A DNA stretch of 64,000 nucleotides from Oscillospiraceae bacterium. GTDB taxonomy: Bacteria; Bacillota; Clostridia; UMGS1883. The notes beneath the pieces are model-generated. The model did no database searches. It saw only the letters and a list, made by a program, of their open reading frames with translations, and was not told where the DNA came from. A program made the position numbers and the translations under genes. Location of the stretch: the NCBI GenBank assembly GCA_015068735.1, contig SVJW01000004.1:18035-82034 (forward strand), in the 5' to 3' direction. Shown piece by piece: positions 17,438 through 26,558 of the stretch (its first letter is position 1; each line of letters begins with the position of its first letter).

Positions 17438-19353
17438 TTATCTGAAATCCTTTCGGGGGTAAAGATTCTGTAGGAAAGCGGATGCAGTTCCATAATAAGA
17501 TTATGATCGTCAGATATAAGTTCTCCGCTTAAAGTATCGCGGACAGACTCAATTCCGTATTTGGAAAGATTGAGGCTTACAAAACGACTGTCACTACTTG
17601 CATTAACGATAATGATAACCTCGTCGCCTGCTGCTGATTTTCCGAATGCATCCTTGCCATCCTCGGCATTTCTCATATAAACCGCCACACCGTCTTCTGC
17701 CGAAATCAATGTGCAGAATCCTGTGCGAAGGGCTTGCTTTTCTTTTCTTAAACCGGCAAACATTTTTATTTGCCGCATTATCTCGCTTTCCCCGTGCCCC
17801 CAGTCCATAGGTGCGCGGTTAAAGGGATCCGCAAATCCCAGCATTTCCATCTCGTCACCGTAATAAATTGTTGGTGCACCGGGAAGCGTCATCTGAAGAC
17901 ACACGGCAAGCACCATTCTGCGTTTTGCAAGAGCCAGCTTGTCTTCGGGGATAACATAGTCGTGTTGTTCCTGTCGTGTAAGTGTGCGAAAATCGGGGGT
18001 GTCGGCAAGAACGGTAAGCGCTCTGGGTATATCGTGGGACGAAAGCAAATTCATTGCCGTGTACAGCGACTCCTTGGGATAGTTTTCCAGAAGAGAATGC
18101 ATTTTGCCAAAAAACTGCTTTGCATCGCCACCTGTAAGATAGCCGAGCACAGCGTCCTTAAATACGTAGTTCATAACGCTGTCCAGTTCTTTACCTAATA
18201 TAAAGGCACGTTTTTCACCGTAACTTACCTTGTTGGAAGCATCCTCCCAAACCTCACCTATAAGGAGGGCATCGGGATTTTCGCTTTTTATTGATGTCCT
18301 CAGCTTTTTAATAAATTCATCAGGAAGCTCATCTGCCACATCAAGCCTGAAACCATCAGCCCCTCGGCGAAGCCATTTTTTTATAACACTGTGCTTGCCG
18401 CTTGCAATATATTGAGTAAAATTCTTATCTAATTCATTAACGTTGGGAAGTGTTTCAAATCCCCACCAGGATTCGTACTTGTCAGGAAAATGAGAAAAAT
18501 TATACCAACTGTAATAGGGGGAATCCTTGCTCTGCGCCGCCCCTACGCTGTCATAATGATTGTATTTGTTAAAATACTTACTGTCGGCACCGGTATGACT
18601 GAAAACGCCGTCCAGAATTATGTGTATTCCAAGTTTTTTTGCTTCTTTGGAAAGCTCCTCAAAATCTTCAACGCTTCCCAAAAGTTCATCGGGGTTTTCG
18701 TAATCACCGGTATCGTAACGGTGGTTGGAAAATGCCTTGGAGATAGGATTAAGATATATTGCCGTAACTCCCAAGTCTGCAAGATAAGGGAGTTTTTTCT
18801 TTATGCCGTCAAAATTCCCGCCGAAAAAGTCGTTGGAAAGATATTCTCCGCCGAACTGGTCGGGGCGGTAGAAAGGCTCATCCTCCCACTTTCGTTCTAT
18901 TCCGTGGAAAGGTGTCTCCTTTCCGCGACAAAACCTGTCGGGAAAAATCTGATATACAATTGCGTTTTTCATCCAGTCGGGAGTTGTGAAATTTTTATCG
19001 TAAACAGTTATCTGATACAAACTGTCGGGTGTACCCTGACTGATTTCACCCAAACCGCCGGTGTGTGCGGAATTGTTTCCGTAATAAAGAGCGTTTCCGT
19101 CAGCACATACAAAGAAACAGTAGAACAGAAGACAGGGAGAAGAGGGCGTTTCAATTTCACACTCGAAAACTCTGCTTCCGTTTGTTTCAAAAACAAAATG
19201 CATAGGGATTTCCGCATTATCGATAATGCAACAAACCTTTTCCGGAAACTCAAAAGATTCTACGGAAAGGCGAAGCGTTATTTTTGTATCTGTAGGGCAA
19301 GCACCAAAAGGGTTTCTGTAAAAAAGCTTGCCTGAATTATGCTCTATACACAA
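17413..19353 (-). CDS. GH13 alpha-amylase/neopullulanase-type enzyme
   Basis: Intracellular alpha-glucan hydrolase of glycoside hydrolase family 13 (about 646 aa). An N-terminal CBM34-like beta domain precedes the (beta/alpha)8 barrel, which shows region I DGVFSHTG, region II GFRLDVADE (nucleophile Asp), region III LIGEVWED (acid/base Glu) and region IV LLSSHDIPR. The catalytic triad is intact. No signal peptide is seen, so it should act on imported maltodextrins. The start is set at TTG 19353 because GAGGTGG lies 8 nt upstream and the sequence from there (CIEHNSGKLFYRNPFGA) begins the known domain. A longer frame upstream is not supported by a ribosome site. Confidence 0.9.
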   Translation of the reverse strand: MCIEHNSGKLFYRNPFGACPTDTKITLRLSVESFEFPEKVCCIIDNAEIPMHFVFETNGSRVFECEIETPSSPCLLFYCFFVCADGNALYYGNNSAHTGGLGEISQGTPDSLYQITVYDKNFTTPDWMKNAIVYQIFPDRFCRGKETPFHGIERKWEDEPFYRPDQFGGEYLSNDFFGGNFDGIKKKLPYLADLGVTAIYLNPISKAFSNHRYDTGDYENPDELLGSVEDFEELSKEAKKLGIHIILDGVFSHTGADSKYFNKYNHYDSVGAAQSKDSPYYSWYNFSHFPDKYESWWGFETLPNVNELDKNFTQYIASGKHSVIKKWLRRGADGFRLDVADELPDEFIKKLRTSIKSENPDALLIGEVWEDASNKVSYGEKRAFILGKELDSVMNYVFKDAVLGYLTGGDAKQFFGKMHSLLENYPKESLYTAMNLLSSHDIPRALTVLADTPDFRTLTRQEQHDYVIPEDKLALAKRRMVLAVCLQMTLPGAPTIYYGDEMEMLGFADPFNRAPMDWGHGESEIMRQIKMFAGLRKEKQALRTGFCTLISAEDGVAVYMRNAEDGKDAFGKSAAGDEVIIIVNASSDSRFVSLNLSKYGIESVRDTLSGELISDDHNLIMELHPLSYRIFTPERISDKCTKIQSI

Positions 19354-19411
19354 TGCATACCACCTCAAGAATATATTATATACCATTTTAACGGAAAGAG
19401 CAATAAATTTC

Positions 19412-19440
19412 TTGTAAAACAACCTATTTTATAGTATAAT
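19412..19440 (+). promoter_or_regulatory. Promoter of the rlmL-like operon
   Basis: TTGTAA (19412-19417), 17-bp spacer, TATAAT (19435-19440), 33 bases before the rlmL-like start. It drives the plus-strand cluster divergently from the amylase gene. Confidence 0.7.
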
Positions 19441-19473
19441 AACATAGATATATTATGTTTTGGAGGAAATCCC

Positions 19474-20598
19474 ATGTCATCTAAGCGACTTCTTCTGACA
19501 ATACCTACCTTTTTCGGTACGGAAGCGACTCTTGCCCACGAGGTCCGTTCCCTCGGCTATGAAACTACCGAGGTTACAGACGGAAGAGTTACTTTTGAGG
19601 GCGATTTTGAAGCTGTTGCCCTGGCAAATGTCTTTATTCGCTCGGGCCAGCGTGTACTTATAAAAATGGCACAGTTCCGTGCTACCACCTTTGAGGAACT
19701 TTTTCAGGGCGTTAACAGTATTGAGTGGGAACACTTCATTCAGAAAGACTGTGCATTCCCGGTTAAAGGAACGTCTCTTAAAAGTCAGCTTTCCAGTGTG
19801 CCTGCCTGCACAAGCATTGTGAAAAAGGCTGTTGTAAAAAGGCTTTCGGCAAAGTATGGAATTGAGCAGTTTGAGGAAACAGGCCCAATGATGCGTATTC
19901 AGTTTTCTCTGATGCGTGACGAGGCAACAATCTACCTTGACACTACGGGAGAGCCTCTTTATAAACGTGGATACAGAGCGCAAGGTGTGGTTGCACCTAT
20001 GCGCGAAACCCTTGCTTTTTCAATGATTGACATTACCCGTTGGCGCGGAGACAGACCGTTTATCGACCCGTTCTGCGGAAGCGGTACAATCCCTATTGAG
20101 GCGGCTCTTTATGCAAAAAAGATTGCCCCCGGTCTTAACCGAAACTTTGTCAGCGAAAAATGGAGAGTTATGGGACAAGGTCTTTATGATGATGTTCGCG
20201 AGGAAGCAAGAAGCATTATCGATAATGCACTTGAGCCGATAATATTTGCTTCTGATATTGATCCGCAGGCGGTCAGACTTGCACAGGAAAATGCCCGCAA
20301 GGCAGGAGTTGACAAATACATTCGTTTCTCCGTGTGCGATGCGTCGAAAGTACCGCTTTTCGAGGAAAAGGGCGTGCTTGTTTCCAATCCTCCCTACGGC
20401 GAAAGGCTGATGGATAATACAAGTTGTGAAAGTCTTTACAGAAAAATCGGCAAGCATTTTTCGGCATATACAAACATTGGTAAATACATCCTCACTTCAC
20501 ACGAGGGATTTGAGGATTGCTACGGCAGACCTGCCGACAAAAAGAGAAAACTTTATAACGGAATGTTAAAATGCTACCTTTACCAGTATTTTAAATAA
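19474..20598 (+). CDS. THUMP-domain class I RNA methyltransferase (RlmL/YpsC-like)
   Basis: 23S rRNA guanine-N2-methyltransferase of the RlmL N-terminal-half/YpsC type (374 aa). A THUMP RNA-binding domain (about 50-160) is followed by a Rossmann SAM fold with DPFCGSGTIPIEAA, the acidic FASDIDPQAV and the catalytic NPPYGERL. The start has GGAGG at 7-10 nt. A specific modified base cannot be deduced from sequence alone. It is followed by a small membrane protein and the radical SAM genes in the same direction. Confidence 0.92.
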   Translation: MSSKRLLLTIPTFFGTEATLAHEVRSLGYETTEVTDGRVTFEGDFEAVALANVFIRSGQRVLIKMAQFRATTFEELFQGVNSIEWEHFIQKDCAFPVKGTSLKSQLSSVPACTSIVKKAVVKRLSAKYGIEQFEETGPMMRIQFSLMRDEATIYLDTTGEPLYKRGYRAQGVVAPMRETLAFSMIDITRWRGDRPFIDPFCGSGTIPIEAALYAKKIAPGLNRNFVSEKWRVMGQGLYDDVREEARSIIDNALEPIIFASDIDPQAVRLAQENARKAGVDKYIRFSVCDASKVPLFEEKGVLVSNPPYGERLMDNTSCESLYRKIGKHFSAYTNIGKYILTSHEGFEDCYGRPADKKRKLYNGMLKCYLYQYFK

Positions 20599-20631
20599 TT
20601 TTTTCGCATACCTTGTAAAGAGGTGGGCGAA

Positions 20632-20838
20632 ATGAAAGAAAAAATGAAAAAATATCTCATAATAACGGCATACAAAGGTGCTTTTGCACTGGGAATATTC
20701 CTTATTATATTTATAATCGGCTTTTTTGTGCCGGCATTTACCGAAAAACTAAGTCCCATATGGGAGAAAAATATAAATATCGGGCAGGTGAAAGAGCTTT
20801 CTTACAATCTTTTAAAGGAGCTTTTTCCTTTCCGATAA
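20632..20838 (+). CDS. Small single-pass membrane protein
   Basis: Unrecognised 68-aa protein with a basic N-terminus (MKEKMKKYL), one membrane helix (about 15-37, AFALGIFLIIFIIGFFV) and a charged extracytoplasmic tail. The ATG at 20632 has GAGGTG 6 nt upstream. The GTG nine bases earlier overlaps that site and is not used. It sits between the methyltransferase and the radical SAM gene with short gaps and is probably co-transcribed. Confidence 0.6.
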   Translation: MKEKMKKYLIITAYKGAFALGIFLIIFIIGFFVPAFTEKLSPIWEKNINIGQVKELSYNLLKELFPFR

Positions 20839-20852
20839 CTTAGGAGAAAAAT

Positions 20853-22706
20853 ATGAGCACTTTGCAAAACCTGGATAAAATTTTTTCAAAAATACAGAAA
20901 GCAACCCACTATTGTGGCGGTGAGCTTAACAGCGTAATGAAAAATCCCGAAGAGGTGAAAATCCGCTACGCATTTGCATTCCCCGATACTTACGAAGTGG
21001 GAATGAGCCACTTGGGGATGAAAATTCTCTACCATATTTTAAATGAGAGGGAAGACACCTACTGCGAGCGTGTCTTTGCCCCCTGGATAGATATGGAGGA
21101 GGAAATGCGGAAAGAAAACGTTCCTCTTTTTACCAACGAAACTCATACTCCCGTAAAGGAGTTTGATTTTTTGGGCATAACTCTCCAGTACGAAATGTGC
21201 TATTCCAACGTGCTTAATATGTTGGAACTTGCAGGAATTCCGCTTTTAGCTTCTCAGCGTGGAGAGAATGACCCATTTGTAAACGGTGGCGGTCCCTGTG
21301 CGTACAATCCCGAGCCTATTGCAGATTTCTTCGATTTTTTCACTATGGGTGAGGGAGAGGATGTTATAGGCGAGCTTATGGATGCCTTTAACGAATGGAA
21401 AGAAGAGGGCGGCACGAGGGCAGATTACTTAAAGAAAATTGCAAAGATTGAGGGCATCTATGTTCCCTCTCTCTATGATGTTACCTATAACGAAGACGGT
21501 ACAATAAAGAGTATGACGCCAAACTGTCCAGAAGCACCCGAAAAGGTTAAGAAGAGAATAATTTCCGACCTTGACAAGGTTACTTATCCCGACAAATTTA
21601 TTGTACCCTTTTCCGACATTGTTCATGACAGAAGCAATATTGAAGTTTTTCGCGGTTGTATCCGTGGCTGCCGATTCTGTCAGGCGGGTATGATTTACCG
21701 TCCCGTCAGGGAAAAGAGTGCGGATACCCTTGTAAAGGACGCCTGCGCACTTATGGAATCTACAGGTTACGAGGAAATGGGACTTTCATCTCTTTCCACC
21801 AGCGACTATACACAGTTTCAGGAGCTTGCGGACAGGCTTCTTGAAATTACGGAAAAGGAAAAGGTCAGCCTTTCTCTTCCGTCTCTCCGTGTGGACAACT
21901 TCAGCCTCGACCTTATGGAAAAGGTGCAGAAAGTCAGAAAAAGCGGACTTACCTTTGCTCCCGAGGCAGGAAGTCAAAGAATGCGTGATGTTATAAATAA
22001 GAATGTTTCTGAGGACGACCTTATAAAATCGGCAACTCTTGCATTCGAGGGTGGCTGGAATACGGTAAAACTTTACTTTATGATTGGACTTCCTTATGAA
22101 GATTATCCTGATATAAAGGGCATTTCCGACCTTGCAGAAAAGGTTGTGGAATGTTTCTACAAAAGTGAAAAGACTAACAAACGCCGTCCCCCGTCGGTAA
22201 CACTCAGCGTGGCAAGTTTTGTGCCTAAGCCGTTCACACCATTCCAATGGGCGGCACAGGACAGCATTGAAACTCTTTCCGAGAAACAGCTTTTCCTTAA
22301 AAATGAAATCAGAAACCGTAAGGTCCGCTATAACTATCACCAGAGTGATGTGAGTGTGCTGGAGGGTGTATTTGCCCGCGGGGACAGAAAATTAAACAAG
22401 GTAATTCTCCGCGCTCATGAACTCGGTTGTAAACTTGACGGTTGGAATGAGTGCTTCAGCCTTGAAAAGTGGAATCAGGCATTTTCCGACTGCGGCATAG
22501 ATATGGCGTTTTATACCCGTGCCCGTGACTATGACGAAATTCTCCCCTGGGATTTTGTAGATATCGGTGTAACGAGAGAATTTATGATGAAAGAAAACGA
22601 ACTTGCAAAGAAGGCTCTTACAACACCCAACTGCCGTGAGAAATGCTCAGGTTGCGGTGCGGCGAAGCTGTGCAAGGAAAAGAAAGGGTGTGTATGCTTT
22701 GAATAA
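20853..22706 (+). CDS. TIGR03960-type B12-binding-like radical SAM protein
   Basis: Radical SAM enzyme of the TIGR03960 family (617 aa). It has an N-terminal B12-binding-like domain (about 20-180, with DTYEVGMSHLGMKILYHIL), the cluster motif CIRGCRFCQAG in FRGCIRGCRFCQAGMIYRP, and SLPSLRVDNFSLDLM, then TFAPEAGSQRMRDVINK and GLPYEDYPDI typical of the SAM barrel. A Cys-rich tail (NCREKCSGCGAAKLC) follows. The reaction is not established. The gene is nearly always followed by a DUF2344 gene, as here, which points to a shared pathway; links to tRNA modification have been proposed for such pairs. Confidence 0.9.
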   Translation: MSTLQNLDKIFSKIQKATHYCGGELNSVMKNPEEVKIRYAFAFPDTYEVGMSHLGMKILYHILNEREDTYCERVFAPWIDMEEEMRKENVPLFTNETHTPVKEFDFLGITLQYEMCYSNVLNMLELAGIPLLASQRGENDPFVNGGGPCAYNPEPIADFFDFFTMGEGEDVIGELMDAFNEWKEEGGTRADYLKKIAKIEGIYVPSLYDVTYNEDGTIKSMTPNCPEAPEKVKKRIISDLDKVTYPDKFIVPFSDIVHDRSNIEVFRGCIRGCRFCQAGMIYRPVREKSADTLVKDACALMESTGYEEMGLSSLSTSDYTQFQELADRLLEITEKEKVSLSLPSLRVDNFSLDLMEKVQKVRKSGLTFAPEAGSQRMRDVINKNVSEDDLIKSATLAFEGGWNTVKLYFMIGLPYEDYPDIKGISDLAEKVVECFYKSEKTNKRRPPSVTLSVASFVPKPFTPFQWAAQDSIETLSEKQLFLKNEIRNRKVRYNYHQSDVSVLEGVFARGDRKLNKVILRAHELGCKLDGWNECFSLEKWNQAFSDCGIDMAFYTRARDYDEILPWDFVDIGVTREFMMKENELAKKALTTPNCREKCSGCGAAKLCKEKKGCVCFE

Positions 22707-23328
22707 TAACTATTTTCTCCGCTATGAAAAAACGGAAAATGCAAAATATGTATCACACCTGGACTTTGTAAGAATGTTTGGCAGGGCGCTCCGCCGTGCA
22801 CATCTTCCCATGGCGTATTCCGAGGGGTTTAACCCCCATCCGCTTTTGGGTTTTGCGCTTCCTCTGTCGGTAGGGTATACCAGCGAATGTGAAATTCTTG
22901 AAATTGCTCTTACTGAAGAAATTGCACCAGACGAAATTATGGCAAGGCTTAATGCTACTTTGCCAATGGGCGTGAAAATCCTCTCGGCACACGAGGGGAA
23001 GAGCAATATGAAAAAGCTTGATGTTGCTCTTTATCAGGTGTTCCCCGAAAAGACGCCCCCGGGAATTGCACAGTTTCTGGCAATGGATAAAATCCTTATA
23101 GAAAAGAAAACAAAAAGCGGAATCAAGGAAACCGACATCCGCCCCGACATTAAGGATATAAAGGTAACTTTAGGTAAAATAGAAATGACACTTTCCGCAG
23201 GAAGCCGCGCAAACCTCAAGCCTGAGGTTGTTATTGCCGCAATGAATAAATACATTGACGGCTACCAAAGCGGTGTCTGCCGTTATCACAGAAAACAGAT
23301 TTTTGATTTAGAAATGAATGTGATTTAA
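22690..23328 (+). CDS. DUF2344 (TIGR03936) protein, partner of the radical SAM enzyme
   Basis: Protein of the DUF2344 family (212 aa from GTG 22690; TTG at 22699 is the alternative start). Motifs are FLRYEKTENAKYVSHLDFVRMFGRALRRAHLP and YSEGFNPHPLLGFALPLSVGY, the family signature. It overlaps the end of the radical SAM gene by 17 bases, so the two are translationally coupled. In other bacteria the two domains can be fused, which supports joint function. No start has an ideal ribosome site, so the exact N-terminus is uncertain. Confidence 0.88.
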   Translation: MYALNNNYFLRYEKTENAKYVSHLDFVRMFGRALRRAHLPMAYSEGFNPHPLLGFALPLSVGYTSECEILEIALTEEIAPDEIMARLNATLPMGVKILSAHEGKSNMKKLDVALYQVFPEKTPPGIAQFLAMDKILIEKKTKSGIKETDIRPDIKDIKVTLGKIEMTLSAGSRANLKPEVVIAAMNKYIDGYQSGVCRYHRKQIFDLEMNVI

Positions 23329-23330
23329 CT

Positions 23331-24806
23331 ATGAAAAAGCAAAGCTTTCTCTACGGTGCGACGGTGCTTGCCGCCGCATCCATACTGTGTAAAATAATGA
23401 GTGCCGCACTGAAAATCCCCTTGGACAGACTCTTTCTTCACGAGGCTGGAATTGGGGCTTATCAGAGTGCGTATTCCATTTATAATGTAATTTTGGCAAT
23501 CTGCGTTACGGGAATCCCCATCGCACTTTCAAAGCTTATTGCCGAAAGTGACGACAAGGAAGCAGCCTCCCTTACAAAATCAACTTTTGTTTTCGTAACG
23601 GGTGCAAGCAGCCTTTTGGGCGTGCTTCTCTTTATCTTTGCCGAGCCTTTGGCAAGATTTCTTTCGGGTGGCGGAGAAGCTGTGGCGGCACCGGGGCTTC
23701 GTGTTCTTGCAATTGCTTTTCCGTTTATGGGAATAATCAGCTCCCGCAGAGGATATTTTCAGGGCAAAAGTACCATGACACCGTCAGGTGTAAGCCAATT
23801 GGCGGAAAGCCTTGCAAAAGTAATTATGGGAATAGGTGTTTGTGCACTGACTTATAAAATGGGAACAAGCTACGGTGTGGCAGGCGCTCTTTCGGGAGTA
23901 AGTATCGGTGCAGTTTGTGCCGCATTGGTGCTGGAGGTTGCTTTCCGTCGTGCAAAAGCAGAGAAGGGACAAGCCTCTCTTTCAAAGGCGTGGAAAGTTT
24001 TCAAATTTTCACTTCCCGTTACTTTGGGCGCATTTGCCTTTACAGCAGTAATGCTTCTTGATACGTTGAGTGTTCCGCAGATTCTTTCCCGCATAGGAGT
24101 GGCAGAGGCGGAACGCGGAAAACTTTTCGGCTACCTGACACGCGCCAATACAATCTACAATCTTCCTGCTACCATTATAACCGCATTTACGGCAAGTGCC
24201 GTTCCCGCTCTTGTATACACGGCAGAAAATAAAGAAAAACTCAGCGAAACCGCAACAAGGGTAATAAAACTCGTTTTTCTGGTAGCACTTCCCTGCGCAT
24301 TGGGAATGATGCTTTTCCCACAGGAGCTCTTGCTTCTTATATACTCTTCAACGGCACATTGGCAGCTTATGGTATTAGTAGGGATAATGGTTCTCATAAT
24401 GCCATATATCCAGACTACGACGGCAATGCTCCAGACGTTGGGAAGAACATGGGTACCCATATGGATTTCTCTGGGAGCAATAGTTTTGAAATTTGTGCTT
24501 AATATTGTGTTTATGAATCGATTCGGCGTTGAGGGTGCCGTTCTTGCAACCGTTACGGCATTTCTTATTGCGGCAATTATAAATACCGTTCTTCTTCTGA
24601 GAGTGACACCGTTAAAAGGCGGTGCGCGTATTGTAATAAAACTGGTTTTGTGCGCACTTATTTCTTGTGGTGGCGCAAAAATTCTTTATTCACTGACCGG
24701 CGGAACGCTGATGCTTCTTGTAAGCGTTTGCCTTGCGGCGGTGATGTATCTGGTTTTGGTTATCATAACAAAATGTTTTTCTAAGGAAGAATTTAAAAGA
24801 GGATAA
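23331..24806 (+). CDS. SpoVB/MurJ-like polysaccharide or lipid flippase
   Basis: Multidrug/oligosaccharidyl-lipid/polysaccharide (MOP) exporter of the SpoVB/YtgP group, 491 aa with about 14 membrane helices. The opening SFLYGATVLAAASILCKIMSAALKIPLDRL and the GIGAYQSAYSIYN segment are typical. Such proteins flip undecaprenyl-linked cell-wall precursors. It starts 2 nt after the DUF2344 stop and is followed 4 nt later by mazG, the order seen near hup in many Clostridia. Whether it serves lipid II or another glycan is not clear. Confidence 0.88.
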   Translation: MKKQSFLYGATVLAAASILCKIMSAALKIPLDRLFLHEAGIGAYQSAYSIYNVILAICVTGIPIALSKLIAESDDKEAASLTKSTFVFVTGASSLLGVLLFIFAEPLARFLSGGGEAVAAPGLRVLAIAFPFMGIISSRRGYFQGKSTMTPSGVSQLAESLAKVIMGIGVCALTYKMGTSYGVAGALSGVSIGAVCAALVLEVAFRRAKAEKGQASLSKAWKVFKFSLPVTLGAFAFTAVMLLDTLSVPQILSRIGVAEAERGKLFGYLTRANTIYNLPATIITAFTASAVPALVYTAENKEKLSETATRVIKLVFLVALPCALGMMLFPQELLLLIYSSTAHWQLMVLVGIMVLIMPYIQTTTAMLQTLGRTWVPIWISLGAIVLKFVLNIVFMNRFGVEGAVLATVTAFLIAAIINTVLLLRVTPLKGGARIVIKLVLCALISCGGAKILYSLTGGTLMLLVSVCLAAVMYLVLVIITKCFSKEEFKRG

Positions 24807-24810
24807 TAAT

Positions 24811-25452
24811 ATGGAAAAGAAAATGAATTTTTATGACTTTTGTGACATAGTAGAAAAACTCCGTGCCCCCGGCGGATGCCCATGGGACAGAGAGCAGACA
24901 CATAAATCCCTCGCTACCTGCCTTCTGGAAGAAGCGTACGAGGCAAACGATGCCATTGACGAGGGAAATCCCATGAAAATGGCTGACGAGCTGGGCGATG
25001 TTCTCCTGCAGGTAGTTATGCATGCACAGATAGGAAAAGAAGAGGGAACATTCACCATTGATGATGTTACCGATGCCGTATCAAGGAAAATGATTGAACG
25101 CCATCCCCATGTTTTCGGTGATGTTTCGGTTAAAGACAGCGAGGAAGTTTTAGATAATTGGGAGAAAATTAAAAAGAGTCAGCGTGGGCAAAAAACCGTA
25201 TACGAGGCAATGGAATCAATCACAAAATCTCTGCCTGCCCTCTCAAGAGCCACAAAGGTTATAGGGAAAGCCGTCAAGGCAGACCTTTACAAAATAGAGA
25301 GCGAAGAAAAGCTTTCGGGAGAGGAAATAGGAGCAAAACTTTTTGAAATTTGCGCCCTTGCACGCAAAAATGGGGTAGACCCGGAGGCGGAATTGGCATT
25401 ATTTACAAAAAAATTTATCAAAAACTTCAAGAAAATTGAAGAAAATACTTGA
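24811..25452 (+). CDS. mazG: MazG nucleoside triphosphate pyrophosphohydrolase
   Basis: Hydrolyses (d)NTPs to the monophosphate and pyrophosphate, cleansing the nucleotide pool. The 213 aa carry the signature LRAPGGCPWDREQTHKSL, then LEEAYEANDAID (EExxE metal site) and DELGDVLLQVVMHA. The first domain is the classic active one. The second is degenerate and shortened compared with E. coli MazG (263 aa). It sits directly after the flippase and before hup. Confidence 0.92.
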   Translation: MEKKMNFYDFCDIVEKLRAPGGCPWDREQTHKSLATCLLEEAYEANDAIDEGNPMKMADELGDVLLQVVMHAQIGKEEGTFTIDDVTDAVSRKMIERHPHVFGDVSVKDSEEVLDNWEKIKKSQRGQKTVYEAMESITKSLPALSRATKVIGKAVKADLYKIESEEKLSGEEIGAKLFEICALARKNGVDPEAELALFTKKFIKNFKKIEENT

Positions 25453-25477
25453 ATATGGGGAAATCTTATGATATTAT
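25449..25477 (+). promoter_or_regulatory. Promoter of hup
   Basis: TTGAAT (25449-25454), 17-bp spacer, TATTAT (25472-25477), overlapping the last codon of mazG. It gives hup an independent, probably strong, start. Confidence 0.65.
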
Positions 25478-25545
25478 AAGAAAGACAGAAAGCGCGGTAT
25501 AATCGCAAGATTTATATTATACAAAAATTTTAAGGAGGAAAAATT

Positions 25546-25818
25546 ATGAATAAGACAGAACTCGTAGCAGCAATTGCAGCAAACGCAGAGCTTTCTAAGA
25601 AGGATGCTGAAAAGGCTCTTAACGCTTTTGTTGGTGCTGTAGAAGATGCTCTTAAGAAGGGTGAAAAGATCCAGCTCGTTGGCTTCGGTACATTCGAAGT
25701 TAGAGAAAGAGCTGCTCGTGAATGCATCAATCCCCAGACTAAGGCTAAGGTTAAGGTTCCCGCTTCTAAGGTTCCCGCTTTCAAGGCTGGTCAGGCTCTT
25801 AAGAACATCGTTAAATAA
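25546..25818 (+). CDS. hup: HU-family DNA-binding protein
   Basis: Nucleoid-associated dimeric DNA-bending protein (90 aa). It shows MNKTELVAAIAANAELSKKDAEKAL at the N-terminus, the saddle and the DNA-embracing arms with FEVRERAARECINPQTKAKVKVPASKVPAFKAGQALK. AAGGAGG lies 8 nt before ATG. Codons are strongly biased (GCT, CTT, AAG), typical of highly expressed genes. A terminator follows at 25837-25866. Confidence 0.97.
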   Translation: MNKTELVAAIAANAELSKKDAEKALNAFVGAVEDALKKGEKIQLVGFGTFEVRERAARECINPQTKAKVKVPASKVPAFKAGQALKNIVK

Positions 25819-25836
25819 TTTTAGCGAAATATGGAA

Positions 25837-25866
25837 AACCGAGTGTAGTTATACACTCGGTTTTTT
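25837..25866 (+). terminator. Intrinsic terminator of hup
   Basis: An 11-bp stem (AACCGAGTGTA / TACACTCGGTT) with a 4-nt loop is followed by TTTTTT. Confidence 0.92.
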
Positions 25867-25884
25867 GTATGCTTTTTATAATTA

Positions 25885-25920
25885 AAAATAAGGCTGTGCG
25901 GAAAACTTCCTGCACAGCCT
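25885..25920 (-). terminator. Terminator of the 176-aa membrane protein gene
   Basis: Minus-strand AGGCTGTGC/GCACAGCCT hairpin (25891-25899 and 25912-25920) with an A/T-rich TTATTTTTAATT tail, eight bases after the stop of the convergent gene. Confidence 0.75.
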
Positions 25921-25928
25921 TTATGTAA

Positions 25929-26459
25929 CTAACCTCTTACAATTGATCTTAAGAAATCCCAGAACTTAGGTTCAAGCGCGGCTATGGTCATAACCATCAA
26001 AGCCAGACAAACAACTGCTAAAAATACTATTTTGTACCAGCCTGTAAATTTGCAGTGTACCCTCAGCGCATAATAAATCTGCGACATTATAACAGCCATA
26101 ACCAATGCACCGAAATTAATTATGTATGCCTGATCGTCCATAAGTGTTTCTATCCGGAGAATTAAAAGAATACTCAGGAAAACGAAAAGAAACATACCGC
26201 TGTAAATATAATATCCTTTTTTCTCTTTATATGCGCTCCACGCTGCGCAAAGCATGGCACCTGCCAGCGAAATCCACATTAGGTATTCCATGAATGTTAC
26301 GGCACCGAGAACTGTTCCGGAGTAGGAACACATCTTCTTGAAAAAGAGAAGCAATATTCCATATAAAATTGCAAACGAAGAAATAAGAACAGTTCTGTTG
26401 CTCATTTTTTCTTTTTCTTGTTTGGTAAGTTTGTTCTGTGCTTTAGTACTGTTTTTCAT
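25929..26459 (-). CDS. Uncharacterised five-helix membrane protein
   Basis: Unrecognised 176-aa integral membrane protein with a basic cytoplasmic N-terminus (KAQNKLTKQEKEKM) and about five membrane helices (around 24-42, 55-75, 84-104, 112-133 and 144-164). No catalytic or ligand motif is apparent. It has its own promoter at 26494-26522 and its own terminator, so it is a single-gene unit converging on hup. Confidence 0.65.
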   Translation of the reverse strand: MKNSTKAQNKLTKQEKEKMSNRTVLISSFAILYGILLLFFKKMCSYSGTVLGAVTFMEYLMWISLAGAMLCAAWSAYKEKKGYYIYSGMFLFVFLSILLILRIETLMDDQAYIINFGALVMAVIMSQIYYALRVHCKFTGWYKIVFLAVVCLALMVMTIAALEPKFWDFLRSIVRG

Positions 26460-26493
26460 TCTATCCCTCCGGGAAAGTTTTATCTACCACAAT

Positions 26494-26522
26494 ATTTTAC
26501 AATATATAGTATAAAAAGTCAA
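26494..26522 (-). promoter_or_regulatory. Promoter of the 176-aa membrane protein gene
   Basis: Minus-strand TTGACT (26517-26522), 17-bp spacer, TAAAAT (26494-26499). Confidence 0.7.
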
Positions 26523-26558
26523 TGTTTTTAATAAAAAAACGTAGAATTAGAGGTTAAT

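Noticed and set aside
16619..17473. A 284-codon plus-strand frame opposite rlmD
   Set aside because: It is antisense to conserved RlmD motifs, with no start signal.
18490..19335. A 281-codon plus-strand frame opposite the GH13 gene
   Set aside because: It is antisense to the catalytic barrel, and its codon pattern reflects the opposite strand.
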